A stretch of 64,000 nt of DNA from contig CM030363.1 of the NCBI GenBank assembly GCA_017893485.1, positions 176,051,744 to 176,115,743 of the forward strand, written 5' to 3'. The notes beneath the pieces were generated by a model. That model did no database searches and was not told where the DNA came from. It worked only from the letters and a program-made list of their open reading frames with translations. Numbering within the stretch: position 1 is the first letter of the stretch; every line of letters begins with the position of its first letter. The position numbers and the translations under genes were made by a program. Below are positions 55,903 to 64,000 of this stretch, piece after piece. This stretch comes from Hemerocallis citrina. Its lineage: Eukaryota; Streptophyta; Magnoliopsida; Asparagales; Asphodelaceae.

Positions 55903-58900
55903 TGTCACGCCCCGCTTCCCAAAATACGGAATACGAGTGCATGATGAAGCTCAGCGAATGATCTTAACATCATTCATAAGCTGTAGGATCGACTCAGCAT
56001 CAGAACAAGAATATAATAAGAGAGATATATATAACCAAGCATGCATGAATAATTTATTAGTAACAGAAACAACTGAAATATAATAAAACATCCAAATAGT
56101 TTCAAGTCTGGATCAAGTTAAAACTCGGGAACATCAGCCCGTTACAAGTTCTTAAATTTGCAAGAAATAATAATCCAAGAAAACAACTAATGCAGGAAAT
56201 AGATATTCTAATCAAGTTCTTCTCCATTTGAAGGCTAAAACCTTTGCTCACCAATTCCAGCGGGTAGCTCGTCTCCAAAGTCTGCTTAATAAATATAAAG
56301 AAAAGGAGAACATGGAAAACAAGAGAAAATGCCCTTAGTGCAAGCTAGGGCCACAAATAGTGAAAGCAAGTACAAGTATGGGGAACAGGAACTGGAATCA
56401 AGAATGTAACAGAATTATAACAAGTAGTGGAAAAACCAAGGACTATCTAGTAAGAGGGACATCTTAGTAAACAGGTTGGATAACAACCGCTAATAGTAAA
56501 ACACATGACAAGTGAACCTGTAGGGATATCTAACTTCAAGTGACAAGTCTCAAGTCTAGTATCATATAACAAGTGCCAAGTCTAGTGTCAAATTTTATTT
56601 CAAGTGTCAAGTCTCAAGTAACAAGTTGTTGAGTATCAGGTAACAAGTATCGAGTTCAAGTTTCACGCTTCAAGTCTCATGTATCATGTTTCATGTATCA
56701 TATCATCAAGTATCAAGTAACGGGAGTCATGTTCAAGTTTCATGTTCAAGTCTTGTAGTTATTACTATCTAGGTAGCACTTCATGCATCCATCCTTTTAC
56801 TACATGGTTGCTACAGTCAAAACAATTTCGTTTAGGCCTAGTAATGGAGTCTATAGGGCGGCGTACTCAGTTTTCAAGTATCAAGTATCAGGTATCAGGC
56901 AGGCACGGTTCATGAATACGAAATTAAATAACAGGTTCACGAAACGAGTTCGTGAATACTAACAGGTTCAAGGACCACACAGTGGGTCCATGAATACAAC
57001 AGGTTCATGAGCCAAGTAACTGGCTCCATGAATACATCAAGTGCAACAGGTTCATGAACCGAGTACTGGAAAACACGGGCCCCCTTCTGAGTACACTTAC
57101 CTATATTGTCCATTACTATGGTCTTTCCCTTAAACCCCGGCTTGTTACATTTATTATTTTATCAAGCAAGCATACATGTGTGCGAAACAAGTCAAGAAAT
57201 CAGGGTCATGTACATGGGATAAGCTTAGGGTAATTATATAGCATAATCGAGGGTCGACATGAATAAATTATCCAGCTAAAATGTTCTGGCAGAATTTGTG
57301 TATATGTATTCATACATATGAAATAGTATTGAAATAATGTTAATTAATTCTATGAAAAATTGGGGATGACCTATAAGGTGTCCAGCAACTACATATAAAT
57401 TTTTATGTCCAACGCTTGCTGTTTACACAGCTAAATTAATTCGCAAAGTAAGGGTGTGCAGCAGTTTTGCGAATCTGCGTCTACCGACACAGATGCAGTA
57501 AAACTGTAATAACTCCTAGACTGTAACTCCGAATTCAAAAGTTTCGGAGTCTAACGATATCTAGACATCCAGGGCTACAACTTCTATTCAGGTCTCGGGT
57601 TCAGATTCTAATGTTAAATGGGTCGAAACAGCAAAAGAAGATTCAGGACAGCAACATGTGGGAATAACTTACTAGTATAGATTTCATGGAAATTTGTTAT
57701 TAGGCGTCTAAATTATTGTGTATTATAAATACATGATATTGGTGGTTCAAACAGCAAGTAATAATTATTTTCTAAGTCATATGGTAGCAAGTTCATCCAA
57801 TACAAAATATACCATGCGTCTACACTTTTAGGGCTCCTTAATCTCATGTGTTCATGTGTTCAAGGGGTAAAAGAGTCCAAGTAATTATAATTTAATACAA
57901 CGAAATTATTGTGACTCTTAGAATTATAAAATTTGGAGGTTCAATATTGATCAACAACGATATTCAAGGAGGAGTCACAATTCTAACTATTTGTAGTATT
58001 TTTCAAGGGGTGCTTGTACTAAAACAAATAAATTGTACAAGGATACTTGCCTTAATTTGACGACGATTAGATCCACTTGTTGTAGGAAATTGGGTTGAAA
58101 AATCCCGGAAGAAGTCTCCTAGAAGCACGTGCGAAGATCGACCAAAGAGTGAAGATTTCCCCACACCCGATCAGCCAAAACAGCAAACGGCAAGATCGGG
58201 ATCTGCTGCGCCAACACACCAAACAGCGAAACCAGCCAATGGGAGCGCTTCTACGCAGCGGATCCCTCCCGAACAGCGAACAGCGGAGACGGATCTGCTG
58301 TGGCAGAACAGCGCACAGCGATCAGATCAGTCCAGAGTAGCCGGATCATGATGGATCCGATGGTCGAGATTCAATCCCGCCAGATCGCTGCCTCCTTCGT
58401 TCTCTTCTTCGTTGAAACACAGTGCGAGAGAGAGGCGCAACGCCGGCGGGGGCTTCGATGTGGCGACGCGAAGGCGTGACAGCGACGATGGGGAGGACGA
58501 CGGCGGCGGAATCAACGGCGCGACGTCGAGAATGACGTAGCACGCGGCTCTGTTTCCTGGGTTCGAACTGGGGAGTGAGCGAAGGCGGAGCTTGCGGTGG
58601 TTCGGGGATGCTAGCAGTGTGGACAGGGGTCGAGGTGATGAGCGAGTGAAAGTCGGAGTTTGGTTTTGTCATTTTTGGGTGAAGGCGAGAAGAAGGAGTG
58701 AGCGGGAGGAAGAGGAGTTGTGCTGTGGGTTTGGTTTGGGAAACAGGAGAGGGAGAGAGAACGGGAGAGAGAGAGAGAGAGAGTGGGTTTGTTAGAGAAG
58801 TTCTAATTTGTGGGGAAAATGGGTTGTTAATAATAAAGAGAAGATTGTGGGATTGAGGGGAGAAAGAGTCTGGGTTTTAGTTAGGGGGAGTGGGTTTGGG

Positions 58901-59100
58901 TAGATTAAGTCTTGGATCCAATATCAAATAGGGTATAGGTTGGGCTTGAATGTAGCTGGGCCAAAATACAATAATATAATAAACAATTAGAATTAGTGAG
59001 CCCACAACATGACAAAGCCCAAATACAATAAATTAGGGGGAAAAAGACATCAATAGAAATACAAGAATAATAACCCGTACAATCGGAAACAGGGATTACA
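55903..59100 (-). mobile_element. 3' LTR of the chromovirus (3198 bp)
   Basis: On the minus strand it begins TGTAATCCCTGTTTCC and ends GGGAAGCGGGGCGTGACA. It aligns with the two plus-strand solo LTRs. It contains TCAAGTATCAAGTA-type repeats at 56530-56760 and 56860-57060 around a conserved core (56755-56870), and a GA-rich tract at 58742-58790. Confidence 0.92.
56530..57060. repeat. TCAAGT/ATCAAGT short-period repeats in the 3' LTR
   Basis: Blocks of CAAGTCTCAAGT, TCATGTATCATGT and CAGGTTCATGAA lie on both sides of a conserved segment. They occupy the same places as ACCTGTT repeats in 9547-12976 and GACTGAATAACTGAATG repeats in 39495-42943. Confidence 0.8.
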
Positions 59101-59115
59101 AATCCTACCCACCTT
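59101..59115 (-). promoter_or_regulatory. Polypurine tract of the chromovirus
   Basis: The minus strand reads AAGGTGGGTAGGATT directly before the LTR start TGTAATCCC. Confidence 0.82.
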
Positions 59116-62100
59116 ATAAGAAGAATTTCGTCCTCGAAATTCAAATCGGTGATCGTAGGTACCCCGAGAAAAGAAGGAAAACAAACAACCAAGACAACAT
59201 ACAACTTCTCAAAGAGATGAGGGAATTTCTTCTGAATTTCTTCTTCCAATTCCCAAGTCGACTCACCCGGCGAGTGAGGATTCCATGCAACTCGAACCAA
59301 CTTTATAACTTTATTCTTCAACACCTTCTCACGCCTGTCCAAGATAGTAACCGGCGGAATCTCACATGACAAGTCTGGCTGTACCGACAACTCTGAGTAG
59401 TCAATCACATGACTCTCATCCCTGATGTATCTCTTGAGCTGAGAGACATGAAAGACATCATGCACTCCAGATAAAGCTGGCGGCAGCGCGAGTCGATAGG
59501 CCACCTTACCTACTCGCTCCACAATGTCGAAAGGCCCGATGAACTTGGGGCTTAGCTTGCCTCCACCTCCAAATCGGATAACGCCTCTCCACGGCGATAC
59601 CTTGAGGAACACATGGTCTCCTACCTCAAATTCCAATGGTCTCCTGTGGATGTCTGCCCACTTCCTCTGCCTGTCCTGAGCTGCTACAAGGTGCTTCCTA
59701 ATCTGAGTCACTGCGTCGACTGTCTTGATAATCTAATCTGGCCCCAACAATTTCCTCTCGCCAATGTCGTCCCAGCACACTGGCGACCTACACTTCCGAC
59801 CATACAATGCCTCGTACGGTGCAACTTTAAGACTGGCTTGATAGCTGTTGTTGTACGAGAACTCAACTAAGTGTAGGTGATCTTCCCAAGATCCTCCAAA
59901 CTGAAGCACGCATGACCTCAACATATCCTCCAAGGTCTGAATGGTCCTCTCTGACTGCCCGTCTGTCTGAGGATGGAATGTTGTACTGTACTTCAGCTTG
60001 CTCCTAAGATTGTTTTGCAGGCTTTCCCAAAACTGAGATCGGAACCTGGTATCCCTGTCAGATACGATGCTGACCGGAACCCCATGGAGTCTGACAATCT
60101 CCTGCATGTATCTCTCTGCTAGACTCTCAGTAGACTGACCAACTCTGAAGGGGATGAAATGAGCGCTCTTCGTCAGTCTGTCGACAATCACCCAAATGGC
60201 GTTGTGACCCTTAGGACTCCTTGGCAAGGCGGTCACAAAATCCATGGTGATGTGCTCCCACTTCCACTCCGGAATGGGAAGAGGCTGGAGAAGTCCGGAG
60301 GTCCTCTGATGTTCTGCCTTCACCTGCTGGCAGATCAAGCACTGTGACACAAATCTGGCTACTGCCCTCTTCATGCCATGCCACCAGAAGTGGAGCTTCA
60401 AATCCCAATACATCTTGGTACCACCGGGATGAATAGAGTATGCTGACTGATGGGCCTCCTCGAGCAGTTTCTGCCTGACTTCACCCTTTGGGACACACAG
60501 CCTTGCCCCAAAGCGAAGCGATCCATCGGGGTGAATGATCATATCGGTCCTCAAACCTGCCTCGACTTCTGCCCGGAACTTCTGCAACTGCTCATCACCT
60601 ACCTGAGCTTCCTTGATCTGCTCCACCAAAGATGACTGCAACTGAAGCATCATGCAACTGCGAACGGTGCTCGGCAAAATCACATTCAGATCTAACCTCC
60701 CCATCTGTTCGATAAGTTCCTTCTGTTGGGTCAAACACATGACGGCTAGTCTCCTGCTCAACGCATCTGGTACCATATTCACCCTACCAGGGTGATACTG
60801 CAAACTGATGTCGTAGTCTGCCATCAACTCTAACCAGCGATTCTGCCTCATATTCAGCTCTTTCTGAGTGAAGACATACTTGAGACTCTTGTGGTCAGTA
60901 AAAATTTCCACTCGGTCTCCAAGCAAGTAGTGCCTCCACAACTTCAGAGCGTAGATCACTGCTGCCAACTCCAAGTCATGTGTAGGGTAGTTCTTCTCGT
61001 GCGGCCTCAACTGCCTAGACGCATAAGCAACCACCCGACCCTTCTGCATCAGCACTGTACCTAGACCTCTGCCTGAAGCATCGCAGTGAATAACGAAGCC
61101 ACCCGAACCATCTGGTATAGTTAACACGGGCGCTGAAGTCAACCTGTTCTTCAACTCGGCGAAGGCTTCACTACAAGCCTCATTCCACTCAAACCTCTGA
61201 TCTTTTCCTGTCAGCTTAGTCAATGGCCCAGCAATCTTCGAGAAGTCTTGCACAAACTTCCTGTAATACCCTGCTAGCCCGAGGAAACTCCTCACCTCAG
61301 AAACTGTCTTTGGCACTGGCCAATCCTTCACTGCAGCAATCTTGGACGGATCAACTGAGACTCCCTCGCCCGAGATAATATGTCCCAGGAATGGAACTCG
61401 ATCAAGCCAGAACTCACACTTACTGAGCTTCCCATAGAGCTTGTTCTCCCTTAGAGTCTGCAAGACTATTCTCAGATGTTCCGCGTGCTCTTCCCGATTC
61501 CGCGAATACACCAAGATATCGTCTATAAAGACCACCACGAATCTGTTAAGGAACTGGGAGAAGACTCTGTTCATCAAGCTCATAAATACTACTGGGGCAT
61601 TCGTGACACCGAAGGGCATCACCAAGAACTCATAATGCCCGTACCTGATCCTGAATGCAGTCTTTGGCACATCTGCTGCTTTCACTTTCACCTGATGGTA
61701 CCCCGAGCGAAGATCCAACTTCGAAAACACTGCAGCACCGTCCAACTGATCAAACAGATCATCAATCCTGGGTAGTGGATACCGATTCTTCACAGTGACA
61801 CTGTTCAGCTCCCGGTAATCCATGCACAACCTACAGCTTCCGTCCTTCTTATTGACGAATAGCACAGGAGCTCCCCACGGTGACACACTAGGCCTGATGA
61901 AACCCAAATCCAATAGACCCTGGATCTGCACCTTCAATTTTTTAAGCTCGACTGGTGCCATTCTGTACGGGCTCTTCGATATTGGCACTGTACCCGGCAG
62001 AACATCAATACCGAACTCCACCTCTCGATCTGGAGGTAACCTGGGCAATTCCTCTGGGAACACATCCAGGAATTCCCAAACTACAAGAGGCGCAGCCTCA

Positions 62101-62526
62101 CAGCCTGTGTGCAATTCCATTGCACAATCTTCCTTATTTGCCACCTCCTTACCACGTCCAAGAGGTGTTTCCCCAGCATGGAATTCAAACTCATCATGCT
62201 CCGGAATCCTGAATACGACCTTCTTCGCTCGGCAATCAATAACGGCATGAGATTCCCCAGCCAATCCATGCCGAGTATCACTTCGAAACCTGAATTGCCA
62301 ATCACTATCAGGTCTGCCTTGAAATCTCTGCCCCCAATAATCAAAGGGCTCTGCTTGCATTCCTTGGAGCAAACGACAACACCGCCACCTGTGGTGATGT
62401 TCCAAGCTGTCTGCATATCACCGCACTCTAACTGATGCTGATCCACAAAGCGAGAGGAAACGAAGGAGTGGGTCGCCCCGGAATCAAATAAGACATGGGC
62501 AGGAAAGGAATGGACTAGGATGATAC
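59101..62526 (-). CDS. Chromovirus pol: protease, RT, RNase H, integrase, chromodomain
   Basis: On the minus strand the protease active site [11 protein letters not shown] follows the second intron-like segment. After a 1-bp frameshift near 62262 a single 890-codon frame (62405-59733) holds RT ([21 protein letters not shown] at residues 293-300), RNase H ([20 protein letters not shown]), the integrase zinc region ([17 protein letters not shown]) and core ([33 protein letters not shown]). TAG at 59733 separates the integrase C-terminal domain ([15 protein letters not shown]) and chromodomain ([20 protein letters not shown]). The frame lacks its usual stop and reads into the LTR to 58905. The product would copy and integrate the element RNA; two lesions now prevent the full polyprotein. 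Confidence 0.9.
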
Positions 62527-62674
62527 CTATGATAGAGTCAAAATGTGGGAAGAGATGAATAGTGCAGAATAATAAGGGATAGTAAATACTGATGTGAAAA
62601 GAACTACACAAGGCATGATGCAAGATAAACAATAAAGCATGAAATAGATAACAAACAATAAAATACAATTATAC
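62527..62674 (-). other. Intron-like segment between gag and protease (148 nt)
   Basis: On the minus strand the donor is GCAG|GTATAATTG and the acceptor CTATCATAG|GTATCATCC. The segment is AT-rich in a GC-rich gene. The gag side ends ...EEVVAG and the protease side begins with [10 protein letters not shown]; both are then in one frame. Unspliced, gag terminates inside it after about 20 extra codons. AGGTAT occurs at both borders. Confidence 0.7.
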
Positions 62675-63898
62675 CTGCAACGACCTCCTCTGCGGTCTCA
62701 GCTTCCTCTGTAGTCAGGTCGAAGGCCTGAGCTCTCCTTGGGGCAGCGGTCCTCTGACCGACGATTTGATGCTGAGGGGGAAGTGGCGGCCTGGCCTGAC
62801 CCTGAGCTGGCGCACCAGCGGGTGGCGCAGTCCTCCTCTGCGGACAGTCCCGAACAGTGTGATCACCAACACCACACCCGAAACAGCGACCGTTGGCCCG
62901 TCTGCAATCCCTGTGCATATGTCCTGTAATCTGACAAAAGTTGCAGTAACCCTCTCTCCGTGGAGCAGCAGCAGGGTAGGGAGTAGCCCTGGTAGGGTGG
63001 GCTGGAACTGGCCTTCTGATTGGCCCTCCAGTGGGCCTAGCAGCGACAAGGTGCGGGACGGACCGCTGAATAGCACGCTTATGCCGGCTGGTCTGTTCCT
63101 GGCTCCTGGCAGCCTCCAGGATATCAGCGTAGGAACGAAGCCTCAAAGCTGGCAGGCGATCCTGGATATCGATATCCAAGCCTAGCAAGAAGCGATGGCC
63201 TTTGTCCTTATCATTAGCCACCATAGACGTGGCAAAGCAGCTCAAACGGGTAAACTCCGCGACATACTCGTCCACGGTCCGATTTCCCTGATTCAAGATA
63301 GTGTCTGAGTTAAGCATCGACATATCATAAATTGACAAATGAAATTTTGCATATAAAACACTATCTGACGAACCTGGGTGAGCGTGACAAACTGTCGCTC
63401 CATCTCGTTCCTGATGACATCAGGGAAGAACTTTGTGAGGAAGCTCTCCCTGAAAAGGGCCCAGGCGACGGGGCGCTCAAGTCTCTCCATCTCAGCTCAC
63501 CACCAGATGTGGGCGAGATCCACCAGCTGGATGCTTACGACATCCACTCGATCCACATCGGCTATCCTGGCAGCGATCAACAACTGCTCCGTCCTAATGA
63601 GCCACTGCTCAGCCTCCAATGGACCTTCAGCACCTGAAAACTAATCGGGGTGTAGCCTCATGAAATCAGCTACATTGCCAGGTCTAGGCGGCAACACCCC
63701 AGGCGCAGGTGCAAGAGGCTCTCAATTGGCAGCTCCTAAGGCTGCCTTCATCATCTCAGCATGCTCTCTCTGCATTTGCATCATCTGCTGCATGTGCCGC
63801 TCATTTTGTTCTTGCAGCATCTGTAACAGCTGCATAATGGCGGGCTGGTCTGTCTGATCACCCCCAGACTGGGAGGACGAAGCGTTCCTTCGAGTCAT
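62675..63898 (-). CDS. Chromovirus gag
   Basis: ATG at 63898 opens MTRRNASSSQSGGDQTDQ, followed by a Gln/Met-rich coiled coil (MLQEQNERHMQQMMQMQ). The Gag core (RTEQLLIAARIADVDRVD; VAWALFRESFLTKFFPDV) is followed by an intron-like 86-nt segment, then NRTVDEYVAEFTRLSCFA and two zinc knuckles of CX2CX4HX4C type (CNFCQITGHMHRDC, CFGCGVGDHTVRDC). Length is as expected for a chromovirus Gag. Three stops interrupt it: TGA 63722-63724, TAG 63641-63643, TGA 63497-63499. Each is explicable by a C-to-T change. Confidence 0.88.
63288..63373 (-). other. Intron-like segment inside gag (86 nt)
   Basis: On the minus strand the donor is ACCCAG|GTTCGTCAG and the acceptor CTTGAATCAG|GGAAATCGG, with a branch-like CTTAAC 27 nt before the acceptor and AT-rich content. 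The flanking frames (VTLTQ and GNRTVDEYV) are contiguous in related Gag proteins. Without removal, the frame stops in TGA just before the acceptor. An imperfect inverted repeat (GATAGTGT/ACACTATC) lies inside. Confidence 0.68.
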
Positions 63899-64000
63899 GT
63901 CCTGCACAAACCCAAAACAATCAGGATCCAGATCAAGTTGATAATAAAATTTTTCAACCAATCTCATGGCCTGTCAAATGCTGAGTTAACCCTGACTGAG

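Larger units (their letters stand above)
55903..64000 (-). mobile_element. Tekay/Del-type chromovirus, nearly complete, running off the window
   Basis: The 3' LTR is 55903-59100, followed by the polypurine tract, then on the minus strand chromodomain/integrase, RNase H, RT, protease and gag, with the gag ATG at 63898. The 5' LTR is outside the window. Lineage is inferred from gene order, the chromodomain after integrase, two Gag zinc knuckles and LTRs above 3 kb. Only a handful of lesions break the coding sequence: stops at 63722, 63641, 63497 and 59733 and a 1-bp shift near 62262. It is thus the youngest large element here. It is inserted in RT of Tat-B after TCAAG. Confidence 0.93.

Noticed and set aside
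58095..58795. Open frames in the GC-rich part of the chromovirus LTR
   Set aside because: They lie within an LTR, differ from the sister LTRs and have no recognisable domain.
59613..62435. Many plus-strand open frames opposite the chromovirus pol
   Set aside because: They are mirror frames of a GC-rich coding region, with no homology or promoter.

Overview
This is nuclear DNA from a flowering plant, almost certainly a repeat-dense intergenic or pericentromeric region. The evidence is AT-rich sequence packed with plant LTR retrotransposon lineages (Tat-type Ty3/gypsy, chromodomain Ty3/gypsy, SIRE-like Ty1/copia), hAT, PIF/Harbinger and Helitron-like DNA elements, long intron-bearing spacers, and a decayed copy of a plastid phylloquinone-pathway methyltransferase gene. 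The species cannot be told from the sequence. I see no intact host gene, no rRNA or tRNA gene and no CRISPR array.

The layout is nests inside nests. (1) 1-13651: a Tat-lineage Ty3/gypsy element (Tat-A, minus strand; antisense ORF remnant, tandem repeats, pol, gag, 5' LTR). It is broken by a TRIM element (103-854, TSD TGCGA), an hAT MITE (3800-4093, TSD CCTTGGTG), an internally deleted hAT transposon (6317-9132) that itself contains a solo LTR (7598-8280, TSD CCTAA), and a 3.43-kb solo LTR (9547-12976, TSD GCGAT). (2) 13652-19050: a gene-fragment island with LTR debris, a four-exon menG-like pseudogene (14859-15757), an Arg/Ser/His-rich coding remnant, a long-TIR foldback element sitting in TA repeats (16766-18302), and three head-to-tail mini-Helitron-like units (18323-18830). 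(3) 18846-26284: a plus-strand Ty1/copia remnant cut by a minus-strand SIRE-like copia. (4) 26285-35933: LTR fragments, a 2.73-kb solo LTR (27683-30412, TSD GCTAC) and a defective chromodomain Ty3/gypsy element with both LTRs. (5) 35934 to at least 55902: a second Tat element (Tat-B, minus strand) with a 12-unit W-box-rich tandem array, a multi-exon antisense ORF, further minisatellites and pol. It carries a 497-bp solo LTR, another 3.45-kb solo LTR (TSD GATAG) and a 7.6-kb PIF/Harbinger transposon (47896-55524, TSD TTA). (6) 55903-64000: a nearly complete Tekay/Del-type chromovirus on the minus strand that runs off the window.

The two most interesting systems are the Harbinger element and the terminal chromovirus. 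Between its TIRs the Harbinger element carries a plant mobile domain (PMD, MAIN/MAIL1-type) gene as well as the usual DDE transposase and Myb/NAM-C-like accessory gene. The chromovirus gag-pol reading frame is broken by two short AT-rich GT-AG segments (86 and 148 nt), and removing each as an intron would bring the frames together exactly. The unspliced frame ends inside the second segment, which suggests splice-regulated Gag versus Gag-Pol, as reported for Ogre elements. Most in-frame stops in these genes are explicable as C-to-T (or G-to-A) changes, consistent with decay of methylated DNA.
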